A stretch of DNA of 64,000 bases from contig NZ_CP032382.1 in assembly GCF_003589925.1 (NCBI RefSeq), positions 7,874,001 to 7,938,000 of the forward strand. The letters are read 5' to 3'. Positions 10,087 to 19,787 of the stretch are shown here, in pieces (the stretch's first letter is position 1; the number at the start of each line of letters is the position of its first letter). Both the position numbers and the translations under genes were made by a program. The notes under the pieces were generated by a model. The model worked only from the letters and a program-made list of their open reading frames with translations. It made no database searches and was not told the DNA's origin. Origin of the DNA: Chryseolinea soli (lineage in GTDB: Bacteria; Bacteroidota; Bacteroidia; Cytophagales; Cyclobacteriaceae).

Positions 10087-10611
10087 ATGAAAACCTTTCA
10101 AATCATTCTATCCGTAGCCATCGCGCTGTTTACCGTCCCAGCCCTGGCACAACTGAAGCTGAGCGCCGTGGCGGCAAAACCGATGGCGATGCAATCCGCG
10201 TCGGCGCTCGTGAATAAATCCTATGAAGGTGAGGGCGTGGTTGCCTACGAAAAAAGTAGTTCATCGGTGAGCAAGCCTATCTCCGAGATGATGCGCAGAT
10301 ACGACAAGACGATCACCATCAGCTACCAGATCGCATCGGTGAACGCCCTCGAATGGATCAACGTTCGCAACCGGGCTGCCGACATTATCGACAATCATTT
10401 CTGGGATGCTCTTTTGGCCGGGCTTTATCCCGCGCTGTCATCGCTGGCGACGGACGAATTTGTGCCGATCTCCGCCTATGCGCCGCTCACGTTAAAATTG
10501 AATTTCAACTACGTGAGCAAGACGCCACCTTATTATCACCACCCGGAGGATTTCGCACAAACCAACACGGGTGCTCCCATTCACACGAAAACCATGTTGA
10601 TAAAAAAATAA
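10087..10611 (+). CDS. Small secreted protein of the TANFOR run, unknown function
   Basis: 174-residue protein with a clear signal peptide ending near residue 22 (VPALAQ). The mature part is mixed alpha/beta with no motif I recognise. It contains an amphipathic stretch around IRVRNRAADIIDNHFWDAL-like sequence and ends in a positively charged tail. It sits 8 nt after the giant gene and 4 nt before the FN3 gene, so it is almost certainly co-transcribed and part of the same function. No homologue is recalled. Confidence 0.6.
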   Translation: MKTFQIILSVAIALFTVPALAQLKLSAVAAKPMAMQSASALVNKSYEGEGVVAYEKSSSSVSKPISEMMRRYDKTITISYQIASVNALEWINVRNRAADIIDNHFWDALLAGLYPALSSLATDEFVPISAYAPLTLKLNFNYVSKTPPYYHHPEDFAQTNTGAPIHTKTMLIKK

Positions 10612-10615
10612 GATT

Positions 10616-12754
10616 ATGAGAACGATTGCCCTCTTCCTCATCCTGCTGGCCATGCAGCACCTTGCCAATGCTCAAAAGCCGGCGACGCCTCAAAAGAAAG
10701 TGAAGGCGACGGATTCGCTGCGCTATGAACGATCGCTCCACATGGTGGGCAAATATTATGGCGACTCCGTCGTGTTGCGTTGGGCTCCCTCCGATCCCCT
10801 ATTGTGGAGAGCGTATAACGACGCCGGGTATGTGATCGAACGCATGGAGATCACCCCAAAAATGACGACCCGGCCCGTGCGTGAAAAATTGAATGCTGCA
10901 CCGATCAAACCGTGGACGCTCGCCGAATGGAAAGCGCGGGCGCGTCACTCCGACACCACGGCCGCCGTGGCCGCGACGTTGCTCTACGGCAAGTCGAACC
11001 TTCCCACCTTTAAGCCGGATAAACGCGGCAAGACAAACGACGTGGATCTCGGTGCGGCGTTCAATCAAAAATACGACCAGGAGAACCGGTTTTCTATGGC
11101 GCTGTTGATCGCCGACAACAACGCTTTCGTCGCGCAGGGACTGGGACTTCGTTTCGTGGATAAGACCGCACAGAAGGGAAAGACATATTTGTATTCGGTT
11201 CACGCCCTCACCAATCCCAGCGCAGTGAAGTCCGATTCGGCCGCGGTGCTGATCAATACGAATCAATCGCAGGCCATGGTGCCCATGCCGGAGATTCGCT
11301 ATGAAGAACTCGACCGCAAAGTCACTTTTCATTGGAACCGGAAATTTTCCAACGCCTACTTCTCCGCATATTATATCGAACGCTCCGACGACGGTGGCAA
11401 GACGTATAAGCGAAGAAACAACAAGCCGTTCGTGCAACCCCTCTCGAGCGGAGATCGATCGAACGACCAGATCGTTTTTACGGATTCCCTTCAGCAGAAC
11501 TATAAAAAATATTTCTATCGTATCACCGGCATAACTCCCTTTGGCGACCTGGGCCGGCCGTCGCCAGCCATGCCCGTGATGGGCGTCGACAAAACGGCGC
11601 CAGCGCCTCCGCTGAAAGTGGTTGCCGAACACCTGGGCAAACGAAAAGTGAAGCTCACCTGGCAAAAGACCACGCGTGAACCCGACTTTGCCGGGTATAT
11701 GATTGGCCGGAGCGAAACCATGAACGGACCGTTCGCGCCGCTCACCATGAAGCCGCTGGGTAAAGAAAGTGTTACCTACACCGACACCACGGCCGTCCCT
11801 TGGGGAACAAACTACTACGTGGTGTCGGCCATCGACACGGCCCGCAACGCCGGCATTTCTATTCCAGCCTATGTTACCATGATCGACACTATCGCGCCTC
11901 TGAAGCCGATCGGTCTTTTGGGAAAGATCGACACCACGGGGATTGTTCACGTGAAGTGGACCCTTGGAAAGGAACGCGACCTGATGGGTTATCTCGTGTA
12001 CCGAGCCAATGCAAAAGATCATACGTTCATCCCGATCACGCGGAACTTCATCGCCGACTCCACGTTCACCGACAGCCTGGCGTTGAACACACTGACGGAA
12101 AAAATATATTATCGCATCGCAGCCTTTGACAAGAACCGGAATCCCAGCGCCTACTCCGATATCCTGGAGTTGAAGAAGCCCGACAAGGTCCGGCCGGTAG
12201 CGCCGGTGTTCACCACCTTTGCCGTTTCCGATACAACGGTGAGGCTCTCGTGGGCGCCCAGCAACAGCGCCGATGTGAAAGGCCAGACGCTTTACAAACG
12301 CGAACTGGGTGGCGCATGGGCCGAAGTGGCCCGGCTCGGCAAAGACTCCACGCGGTTCACCGACACCAAAGTGAAAAAACAGACCTGGTATGAATACAGC
12401 CTCATCGCCAGCGACGACGATGGAAACTTCTCCGGACGTTCTTTCCCCCTGAAGGTGCGTGTATACGATTCAGGCATGCGGCAGAAGATCGAAGGCTTTG
12501 CGGCTAAAGTGAACGCCGACAAAAGATCGGTGGCCCTGAGTTGGAAGTACCCTGTGAAAGGCGACTATTATTTCCTGGTCTACCGGTCGTTCAATGGAGG
12601 CGGCCTGGAAATGTACCAGCAGGTGACCGGCGACAAATATGCATTTGCCGATACGCAGGTGCTGAAAGGAACGTATGAGTATGCCGTCAAAGCGGTCTAC
12701 AAAGACGGTGGCCAATCGCTGATCACAAAAAACATGAAGGTGGAAATAAAATAA
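10616..12754 (+). CDS. Exported multi-fibronectin-type-III protein
   Basis: 712-residue exported protein; the signal peptide ends near residue 19 (LANAQK). From about residue 215 it carries four or five fibronectin type III-like modules, seen as repeated cores such as VTFHWNRKFSNAYFSAYYIE, VKLTWQKTTREPDFAGYMIG, VHVKWTLGKERDLMGYLVYR, VRLSWAPSNSADVKGQTLYK and VALSWKYPVKGDYYFLVYRS, each closing with a YRI/YSL/YAV strand. The N-terminal 200 residues are not assigned. It is last in the run of exported genes, 4 nt after the small secreted protein. A binding or scaffold role at the cell surface is likely; no enzyme motif is present. Confidence 0.78.
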   Translation: MRTIALFLILLAMQHLANAQKPATPQKKVKATDSLRYERSLHMVGKYYGDSVVLRWAPSDPLLWRAYNDAGYVIERMEITPKMTTRPVREKLNAAPIKPWTLAEWKARARHSDTTAAVAATLLYGKSNLPTFKPDKRGKTNDVDLGAAFNQKYDQENRFSMALLIADNNAFVAQGLGLRFVDKTAQKGKTYLYSVHALTNPSAVKSDSAAVLINTNQSQAMVPMPEIRYEELDRKVTFHWNRKFSNAYFSAYYIERSDDGGKTYKRRNNKPFVQPLSSGDRSNDQIVFTDSLQQNYKKYFYRITGITPFGDLGRPSPAMPVMGVDKTAPAPPLKVVAEHLGKRKVKLTWQKTTREPDFAGYMIGRSETMNGPFAPLTMKPLGKESVTYTDTTAVPWGTNYYVVSAIDTARNAGISIPAYVTMIDTIAPLKPIGLLGKIDTTGIVHVKWTLGKERDLMGYLVYRANAKDHTFIPITRNFIADSTFTDSLALNTLTEKIYYRIAAFDKNRNPSAYSDILELKKPDKVRPVAPVFTTFAVSDTTVRLSWAPSNSADVKGQTLYKRELGGAWAEVARLGKDSTRFTDTKVKKQTWYEYSLIASDDDGNFSGRSFPLKVRVYDSGMRQKIEGFAAKVNADKRSVALSWKYPVKGDYYFLVYRSFNGGGLEMYQQVTGDKYAFADTQVLKGTYEYAVKAVYKDGGQSLITKNMKVEIK

Positions 12755-12783
12755 GGCGGGGGCGTATTTCTAGGAACGGAGGT

Positions 12784-12814
12784 GGAGGAATTCTATCTTT
12801 GGATAGAGTCCTCC
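12784..12814 (+). promoter_or_regulatory. Hairpin with TAnnTTTG-like loop in the leader of the propeller kinase
   Basis: GGAGGAATTCTATC and GATAGAGTCCTCC pair almost completely around a TTTG loop, 17 nt before the ATG at 12831. No T-run follows. The loop and left arm contain TATCTTTG (12795-12802), an exact match to the Bacteroidota -7 element TAnnTTTG, but no -33 element is at the right distance. It may end the upstream operon, start the kinase transcript, or mask the start codon. Confidence 0.35.
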
Positions 12815-12830
12815 AAACCCCCTCTGATAA

Positions 12831-15800
12831 ATGACCCGGACTGCTTTGTCATGCCTGTTCGTATGGATCGCTGCGCTAGGGCTATTTCCCTGCCGGGCGC
12901 AGCTCCCGGCCTTCCGGTTTGAAACCATCACTACGCGCGATGGCCTGCCGAGCAACACCGTGCTGTCGGCTACGCGCGACCGCTCCGGGTTTATGTGGTT
13001 TGGTACCCGTCTATGTCCGGTGCGATATGACGGCACCACGTTCAAAAGTTTTTTAACACCTGAAACAAAATTTGTTGCCGGCATCGCCCATGACCAGGCC
13101 AACACCCTATGGCTTGCATCGGATCTGAACGGCGTTTGCCGGATCGACTCGTTGCGAAAAACGATGGAACCCGTGCCCGGCATGACCGACAAACAGACAG
13201 GCGATTTCTTTATCGACTCGAAAGGTGTAGGATGGTACAGCGACCGCCGGGGCGTTAATCGCATCGATCTGAAGACCGGCAAGATCAAACATTATGATTT
13301 TGAACAGACCACCTTTGTGTGGATCAAAGCTTCGTTTGTAGAAGATGCCGACCATACCCTCTGGGCTATTGGCCGCGACAACGGGTTGTTTCGCTACGAT
13401 GCCCAAAAAGACAGCATGATCTGCGTGTGGGGAATGGATTGCAAAGATCCCTCGCGGCGCGAACAACTGCTCCTCAACACCGCCTATGCCGACCGCGACG
13501 GTTACTTGTGGATCGGATCGTATGACCATGGCCTGATCCAATACAACACCCGGACGGGCGCCCGCCAGATGTTTGCCACAGGCCAACGCAAGAACGAAGT
13601 GCGCTGCGTGGAAGAAGGAACCGATGAATTTGGGAAACGCATCCTTTGGATCGGCAACGAGCAAACCGTGGGCATCTTCCGGCCGGAACAAAAAGAATTC
13701 TACTTCTTTCCCGGTATCCTGGACGAACCCTTTGAAGTGAACGACATCTATCGCGACACCCAAAACGACATCGTGTGGATCTGCACCTCGCGGGGCATTG
13801 TGAAATATCACCCGCGCAGCAATCTTTTTCAGGGCCACGAACTCCCGAAAAACCTCGTGCATTGGCCGGTAGACGTGAACGTGATCCTGCCCGACCAACG
13901 CAAAGGATATGAACATGTCTTTTACCTCGGGTTGTCACACAGCGGCGTACTGCGCTGGGACATGGCATCGGGGACTTATTCGCTGATCGCCTTCTCCCAC
14001 GAAGCCACTGCCGAAACACGGTGGATGGTGCAGCGTGCAGACGGCACCCTTTGGATCGGGACGGATCGTCTCGACTATAGACGCCCCGGCATTTTCGTAT
14101 ACGATCTTGAAAAAGAAAAACTGATCACACCGCCGCTCAGCGTCTTGGCCAACACCTACTTCTCCGTTCCGTTCTTTATGTACGGCTTCTTCGACCCGCA
14201 CGATCACCTCTGGCTTGGCAACTCCGACGAGGGCATTCACATCCTGGATGAAAAACTTCAAAAAGATGTGACCCCGTGGAGCGACGCCACCCAGCGCGAC
14301 CTCCTGAAAAACAACAACCTGCTCATGAGCATCGTCAGCAGCCCACAGGGAAAAATATGGCTGGGCACTTATGGAGGTTTGTACCAGGCCGATGAAAACT
14401 CAAAACAGTTTACAGCGCTCGACAAAAATGCGCTACCGGACTCTATCCCCGACCACGCCGTGAATTCCATCCTGGAAGACCATGCGGGTAACCTGTGGGT
14501 GGCGCGTTGGGGAAGTCTCACGCAACTGGATGCCGCGGGAAAGGTCGCCGCGATCTACACCACCGCCAACGGTTTTTACGATCGCGAAAACCGGGGCCTG
14601 GCCGAAGACCACTCGGGACATGTCTGGATGGGTAACTACGAAGGATTGTATTGCATCTTTCCATCATTGAAACGCACCTTGCGGTTTACCGTGAACGACG
14701 GCCTGTTCAGCGACAACACCGCCGGCCGGCTGTTTACCAGTGCAGATAAAAATCTCCTCTTTGTCGGCCAGACGAACGGATTCAATTTTATCGACGTGCG
14801 TCAATTGCTGGAGCCCCTCCATCCGCCACCGTTGGCCATCAGCAGTTTCAAGATCCATGAAAAAGAGCAGCACCTGAATTTTAACGCGCCCATCACGTTG
14901 GCCCGCGAGGACAATTCTTTTACGGTCGATTTTGTGGCGCTTAACTTTCGCAAACAACACGACAACCAATACGCCTATTCCCTCGAGGGATTTGAAAAGG
15001 ATTGGAACTACATCCATGCCAATCACCAGGCCTACTACACCAACCTGAACCCGGGAAGCTACACGCTTCACCTCAAGGCTGGCGATGCGTTTGGCAACTG
15101 GAGTCCACACGAAGTAAAACTCCAGCTCATCGTGTTACCGGCATTTTATGAGACGTGGTGGTTCCGGACGCTCGTCATTCTGACCATTGCCGCGATCTTG
15201 TATGCGTTGTATCGTTATCGCATCAACCAATTGCTGCGCCTGCAACACATCCGCAACCGGATCTCGGCCGACCTCCACGATGAGTTGGGTTCATCCCTCA
15301 GCAGCATCAGCATCATGGGTGCGCTTGCCCAAAATAAACTGGCCGGCGAACATCCTTCCAAACCTTTCCTGGAACGCATGGTGGACGAGGTGCAACAGAT
15401 CAGCGGTTCGCTGGACGACATTGTGTGGAACATCAGCCCCAAGAACGACGCGCTGGCCAGCCTCATCGCCCGCATGACCCGCTACTCGTCCGAACTCTTT
15501 GAAGCCAAGCAGATCAGTTATCAATTTGCCATCCCCGAATATATTGAGCAGATCAGCCTGACCATGGAGCAACGCCGCAACGTCTATCTCGTGTTCAAAG
15601 AGTCGGTGAACAACCTGGTGAAATATTCGCACTGCACCCATGCCACGGTCACCATCTCGATCGATCACAAGACCCTTTTGCTCTCCATCGAGGACGATGG
15701 CCAGGGTTTCGACCCCAAAGCGCGAACGGACCGCAATGGCATCTACAACCTCCGGGAGCGGGCCGCCGAGCTACGGGGCACCATCGAGATCCATTCGGAG

Positions 15801-15884
15801 GCCGGAAAAGGCACGCGCATTGTGTTGCGCTTCCCCCTGAAGCAGCATGACCCAAAAGGGGTATTGAAAATGAATAGACAGTAG
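12831..15884 (+). CDS. Propeller-type sensor histidine kinase (Reg_prop, Y_Y_Y, HisKA_3, HATPase)
   Basis: 1017-residue one-membrane-span sensor kinase. A signal peptide (about 1-24) is followed by a large periplasmic double propeller built of 'two-component regulator propeller' repeats (TRDGLPSNTVLSATRDRSGF and many LWIG motifs), a Y_Y_Y domain (about 700-770), a membrane helix (about 778-800) and a cytoplasmic kinase. The phosphoacceptor is His816 in DLHDELGSSLSSIS, the HisKA_3 type used by NarL-family systems; a HATPase domain with EDDGQGFDPK and GTRIVLRF follows. There is no receiver or AraC domain, unlike hybrid HTCS proteins of Bacteroides. Its response regulator starts 13 nt downstream. 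The ligand is probably a breakdown product of a polymer; the preceding exported-gene run is the obvious candidate target. Confidence 0.9.
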   Translation: MTRTALSCLFVWIAALGLFPCRAQLPAFRFETITTRDGLPSNTVLSATRDRSGFMWFGTRLCPVRYDGTTFKSFLTPETKFVAGIAHDQANTLWLASDLNGVCRIDSLRKTMEPVPGMTDKQTGDFFIDSKGVGWYSDRRGVNRIDLKTGKIKHYDFEQTTFVWIKASFVEDADHTLWAIGRDNGLFRYDAQKDSMICVWGMDCKDPSRREQLLLNTAYADRDGYLWIGSYDHGLIQYNTRTGARQMFATGQRKNEVRCVEEGTDEFGKRILWIGNEQTVGIFRPEQKEFYFFPGILDEPFEVNDIYRDTQNDIVWICTSRGIVKYHPRSNLFQGHELPKNLVHWPVDVNVILPDQRKGYEHVFYLGLSHSGVLRWDMASGTYSLIAFSHEATAETRWMVQRADGTLWIGTDRLDYRRPGIFVYDLEKEKLITPPLSVLANTYFSVPFFMYGFFDPHDHLWLGNSDEGIHILDEKLQKDVTPWSDATQRDLLKNNNLLMSIVSSPQGKIWLGTYGGLYQADENSKQFTALDKNALPDSIPDHAVNSILEDHAGNLWVARWGSLTQLDAAGKVAAIYTTANGFYDRENRGLAEDHSGHVWMGNYEGLYCIFPSLKRTLRFTVNDGLFSDNTAGRLFTSADKNLLFVGQTNGFNFIDVRQLLEPLHPPPLAISSFKIHEKEQHLNFNAPITLAREDNSFTVDFVALNFRKQHDNQYAYSLEGFEKDWNYIHANHQAYYTNLNPGSYTLHLKAGDAFGNWSPHEVKLQLIVLPAFYETWWFRTLVILTIAAILYALYRYRINQLLRLQHIRNRISADLHDELGSSLSSISIMGALAQNKLAGEHPSKPFLERMVDEVQQISGSLDDIVWNISPKNDALASLIARMTRYSSELFEAKQISYQFAIPEYIEQISLTMEQRRNVYLVFKESVNNLVKYSHCTHATVTISIDHKTLLLSIEDDGQGFDPKARTDRNGIYNLRERAAELRGTIEIHSEAGKGTRIVLRFPLKQHDPKGVLKMNRQ

Positions 15885-15897
15885 CTTCCTTTGCACT

Positions 15898-16527
15898 ATG
15901 ATATCGGTATCGATCTATGAGGACAACGAAAAACTCAGGGACGTCCTGGAGATGCTCATCAGCACCACCGACGGTTTCAAGGTGTTGGGAACCTATGGCG
16001 ACTGCCAAAACGTTCGCGCCGAGATAAAGGCGTCGCGTCCCGACGTGGTCATCATGGATATCGACATGCCCGAGTGCAGCGGCATCGACGGCGTAAAGCT
16101 CATCAAGGAGATCGACGTCACCGTGAAAGTGATCATGCACACCGTCTTTGACGACGACGACAAGCTCTTCGCCTGTCTCAGCAACGGCGCCGATGGCTAC
16201 CTGTTGAAACGCGACACCTACGTTCAGCTGATGTTCGCCATCCGCGATGTAATGGAAGGCGGCGCACCCATGTCGCCCGGCATTGCGCGAAAAGTGCTGA
16301 CCGTTTTTCACAAGCCGAAAGAAACCGGCGAACAATATCACATCACGCCCCGCGAGCAACAAGTGCTTCAACTTTTGTCGCGCGGCTTTTCTTACCGCAT
16401 GATCGGGCTGGAAGTTTCCATCTCTCCCGAAACGGTGAAACGGCATTTAAAAAATATCTATCAGAAGCTGCACGTACAGTGCGGACCGGAAGCGGTGGCG
16501 AAAGCGATCAGGGAAAAGATCATTTGA
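15898..16527 (+). CDS. NarL/FixJ-family response regulator
   Basis: 209-residue DNA-binding response regulator. Receiver domain at residues 1-120, with Asp54 in VIMDIDMPECSG as phosphoacceptor and Lys in LLKRDTY as the conserved lysine. LuxR-type helix-turn-helix at about 145-205 (ITPREQQVLQLLSRG; SPETVKRHLKNIYQKL). It sits 13 nt after the HisKA_3 kinase, the usual partner type for this class, so the two form a cognate pair. Transcription ends at the hairpin at 16564. Target genes are not known from sequence; the exported run upstream is inferred. Confidence 0.93.
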   Translation: MISVSIYEDNEKLRDVLEMLISTTDGFKVLGTYGDCQNVRAEIKASRPDVVIMDIDMPECSGIDGVKLIKEIDVTVKVIMHTVFDDDDKLFACLSNGADGYLLKRDTYVQLMFAIRDVMEGGAPMSPGIARKVLTVFHKPKETGEQYHITPREQQVLQLLSRGFSYRMIGLEVSISPETVKRHLKNIYQKLHVQCGPEAVAKAIREKII

Positions 16528-16563
16528 TTTTCCCGCGGATTGTTCGAACGCCGTTACCCGGGC

Positions 16564-16595
16564 AAAAAAAAGGTGCAGGTTGCACCTTTTTTATT
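16564..16595. terminator. Bidirectional intrinsic terminator
   Basis: A perfect 12-bp stem, AAAAAAGGTGCA (16566-16577) and TGCACCTTTTTT (16581-16592), with a GGT loop. The A-run on one side and T-run on the other make it work in both directions: it ends the + response-regulator transcript and the - GH31 transcript, which converge here. Confidence 0.85.
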
Positions 16596-16745
16596 AACTG
16601 GATATTATAACGAACTAAACGATCTCCGCTACAGCACATCAATTCGCTCCCGACACAATCGCATCCACCGCATCGCTATGTTCGATCTGCCGGCAGACCG
16701 ATCGAACAAACAGTTTATCTTCAACTTCCTTTCGGAAATGAATTT

Positions 16746-19586
16746 TCAGTTTTTCTTCACCGTTATCTTCTCGCCGCTGTATTCGATCACCTGCGCAGGA
16801 CGAGCATCTCTGCTCATCCTTGCAGCGTGATCTTCACTAACCCAAAAAATCTGTATCATTCTTTTTTCCAACAGACCATCAAAAGTTCCCTGGCGTTTGC
16901 CGAGGGTCAATGTTTGGTTGGATTCCGTGTAGGTCAATGGAAGGGTGGCGTATTGTCCTTTTATATAATCGTTATTCAATCCATTGTCTTCGTACAAGGA
17001 AAATGAACCGTCGGCACCGGTGTAGATATAGATGGACAGGGGATCAGCAACTTTCTCGGCCGTGTATTGCAACTCTGGGCCTACCGGTATGATGGAGCCC
17101 GCTTTCACAAACACCGGGATTCTTTCGAGGGGTGCGTCGGCTTGAACGGTCTGCCCGCCGTCGAAATGTTTTCCGGTATACAGATCGTACCATCCGGTGT
17201 TCGCGGGTAAGTATACCGGCCATGTCCGCGCCTTGTAGTCTGTGACCGGCGCCACCAGGAACGACGGGCCGAACAGGAATTGATTACCCAGGTTCAGCAC
17301 TTTCTTGTCGTCCGGAAAATCCATCACGAGCGCCCGCATGATCGTGTAGTCTTCCCAATACGTTTTGGCCGCCAGCGAATAGATGTAGGGCATCAGGCTG
17401 TAGCGCAGTTTGTCGTAATACAGCATGGACTTGTACGCCGGGTGATTGTCGGGCGCCACGTTGAACATTTCCCGGTAGGGATATTGACCGTGCACACGGA
17501 AAAGCGGATTGAACATGCCGAACTGGAACCAGCGTGTCATGCGCTCGCGCCATTCTTCGAGGTCTTCGCCTTGCGCTTTTTCAAATTTTTTCTCCACGGA
17601 AAATCCCCCGATGTCGGTGGTCCAATACGGGATCCCGGACAAGGAGAAATTCAGGCCTGCGGGAATTTGCGTTTTGAAATCCTGCCAGTTTGCCGCGATG
17701 TCGCCGCTCCAGGTGGCCGCCGCATAGCGTTGTGATCCGGCGAATGCCGAGCGCGTAAAAATGAAAACGCGTTTGTCGGGGTCCGTCCGGCGAAGGCCTT
17801 CGTAGATCGCCTTTTCATTCATGAGGGCATAGGCATTGAAATATTTTGTAGACGAACCCAACGCGGTGGGATTCATGAGTTTTTTGCGATCGGCGATGGA
17901 GGCGTTGGATAAAATGTCGGGCTCGGTCGAGTCCAGCCACCAGCCGTCGACACCCTTGCTGTTGAGTTTGGTGTTCACCAGGTTCCAAAAAGCTTCGCGC
18001 GCTTTCGGGTTATAGGCGTCGTAGAACGTGGACACATAGCCCTTGCCAATCCAGTCCCGCTGACGGTTTTGGATGTTTGCTTTATAGAGGAATCCTTTTT
18101 TATCAAAGTCGTTATAAGCATCGATGCCTTCATAAAACTTGGGCCACACCGAGATCATGAAATGGGTTTTGTACTTTTCATGCAGTTGTTTGATCATGCC
18201 CTCCGCATCCGGGAAACGGGTCAGGTCAAAATCCTGGCTGCCCCACTTGTCTTCGTCCCAATAGGACCAGTCGAGCACGATGTTGTCGAGGGGGATCTTG
18301 CGTTTTCTGAATTCGGCTACGACGTCGAGGATCTCTTGCTGGGTTTTGTAACGCTCGCGGCTTTGCCAGAAACCCATCGCCCACTTCGGAAAGATCTCCG
18401 CTTTGCCCGTAAGCGTTCGGTAGCCACGAATGACATCGTCCAGGTTTCTTCCGGCCATGAAGTAGTAGTCGATCTGGTCGCCCGCTTCCGAGAAAAAAGA
18501 TAGGCGATTCTGATCCTCCGCCGGTGCCGACTGCCACTTGAGCGACAAGTATGACTCGCCGCCATCCGGCAACCATTCAATCTTAATAGGATATTGTTTT
18601 CCCTTTTCTGCATGCAATTCAAATTTTACGGTTCCAGGATTCCAGGCCTGACGCCAGTGGTCAGCTTTCAGCTCGTTGTTGATCCACACTTTGACATAGC
18701 CTGCGTAGTACAAAAAGAATTTATGAAGCCCGCTGTCGTCGGAAGCAATGCTTCCCTCCCACACCACTTTGCCGTCGCGCATGGGAAACTCTTTCGGGAA
18801 TCTCTTTTGATCGGGTAAGAACTCATAATTGATCACCGAGTCCTGGCGCACGAGGTATATTTTGGATGCATCGGTCTTTGAACTGTAGGTTGCGGAAAGC
18901 CCGCCTTCCTTTCCTTCCTTGGAATATAACCTGAGTTGCGACAGCGAGCGATATTCTCTCGGATCGCCAAATCGCGTCAGCGAATAGTTGTCCCACAGGA
19001 TGCCGTAGTTTTTATTCGATACTAAGAAGGGCACGGCCACCTTCGTATTGTATTGAAAAAGAGAAACATCTTTTCCTTTGTAGTTCATCAGTCCCTCCTG
19101 GTGCTGGCCCAGACCATAGAAGGCTTCGTCGTTGGGCGATTCGAATTGTTGCCGCAGGCTGTAGGTGCGTTCATTGTCCACGACAAGCGGTGTGAATGTT
19201 TTTCCGCCCCCTTGCTTTTCCTGGAGGATCATCTGGCCAGCTGTGTCCGCGAAAGACACTTCGCCTGTCTCTAACAAGATGGTGGCACGAAGCGCGGTCG
19301 TGACGAGGGTGAGTTGGTTGTCGGTCTCTTCCAGTTTCCAGTCCGATACGCCGCTCACTCCGGGGAGGATGATCAGACTCTTGGGGGTCGAGAACGTGTC
19401 GGCTGCACTGGCGGTGACCTGGACGATGGAGGGAGAGATTACCCGCAGCCGGACGGATTTGGCCGTGCTGCCGTTGGTCGGATGGACAATGACACCATCC
19501 GTTAATTTCTCCACGGATGACTTTTGAGAACAGGCCGCTAAAGCCACGGCCGCTAAAATGATGCTTGCTAATACTACCTTTTTCAT
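16746..19586 (-). CDS. GH31 alpha-xylosidase lipoprotein with PA14 insert
   Basis: 946-residue GH31 retaining alpha-glycosidase, best matching xyloglucan-active alpha-xylosidases that carry a PA14 insertion. The start at 19586 gives a lipoprotein signal (KKVVLASIILAAVALAAC); the open frame further upstream is not credible. Order: N-terminal beta-sandwich, PA14 insert (FFLYYAGYVKVWINNELKAD; IKIEWLPDGGESYLSLKW), the (beta/alpha)8 barrel, then C-terminal beta domains. The nucleophile is Asp552 in GWWLDSTEPD and the acid/base Asp629 in ATWSGDIAANW; RSAFAGSQRY precedes it as in the family. Xylose removal from xyloglucan side chains is inferred from PA14-containing homologues such as Cellvibrio Xyl31A; alpha-glucosidase activity is possible. 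It ends at the shared terminator. A propeller kinase lies upstream on the same strand. Confidence 0.9.
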   Translation of the reverse strand: MKKVVLASIILAAVALAACSQKSSVEKLTDGVIVHPTNGSTAKSVRLRVISPSIVQVTASAADTFSTPKSLIILPGVSGVSDWKLEETDNQLTLVTTALRATILLETGEVSFADTAGQMILQEKQGGGKTFTPLVVDNERTYSLRQQFESPNDEAFYGLGQHQEGLMNYKGKDVSLFQYNTKVAVPFLVSNKNYGILWDNYSLTRFGDPREYRSLSQLRLYSKEGKEGGLSATYSSKTDASKIYLVRQDSVINYEFLPDQKRFPKEFPMRDGKVVWEGSIASDDSGLHKFFLYYAGYVKVWINNELKADHWRQAWNPGTVKFELHAEKGKQYPIKIEWLPDGGESYLSLKWQSAPAEDQNRLSFFSEAGDQIDYYFMAGRNLDDVIRGYRTLTGKAEIFPKWAMGFWQSRERYKTQQEILDVVAEFRKRKIPLDNIVLDWSYWDEDKWGSQDFDLTRFPDAEGMIKQLHEKYKTHFMISVWPKFYEGIDAYNDFDKKGFLYKANIQNRQRDWIGKGYVSTFYDAYNPKAREAFWNLVNTKLNSKGVDGWWLDSTEPDILSNASIADRKKLMNPTALGSSTKYFNAYALMNEKAIYEGLRRTDPDKRVFIFTRSAFAGSQRYAAATWSGDIAANWQDFKTQIPAGLNFSLSGIPYWTTDIGGFSVEKKFEKAQGEDLEEWRERMTRWFQFGMFNPLFRVHGQYPYREMFNVAPDNHPAYKSMLYYDKLRYSLMPYIYSLAAKTYWEDYTIMRALVMDFPDDKKVLNLGNQFLFGPSFLVAPVTDYKARTWPVYLPANTGWYDLYTGKHFDGGQTVQADAPLERIPVFVKAGSIIPVGPELQYTAEKVADPLSIYIYTGADGSFSLYEDNGLNNDYIKGQYATLPLTYTESNQTLTLGKRQGTFDGLLEKRMIQIFWVSEDHAARMSRDARPAQVIEYSGEKITVKKN

Positions 19587-19647
19587 TGCGTTGACTCTTT
19601 TACTCCCACGGGGGGTTGCAGGAGACAACTTCCGTAGTCGGTTGCGA

Positions 19648-19655
19648 CAAAGATA
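19648..19655 (-). promoter_or_regulatory. Candidate -7 element for the GH31 gene
   Basis: On the minus strand TATCTTTG matches the Bacteroidota -7 consensus TAnnTTTG exactly, and would give a leader of about 55 nt before the ATG at 19586. No TTTG is seen at the -33 position, so it may need an activator. Confidence 0.3.
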
Positions 19656-19787
19656 GGGCGGATGCTGCTTTCTGTGGGTATGGAAATGTCTGATCGTGGG
19701 GGTCCAAATGTTTCGGGGAGGTATCAAAATGTTGCAAAAGAGAGGGCAAATCGCTTTTGGCGTGTGGGGCTGGTCCCAAAGTCATCT

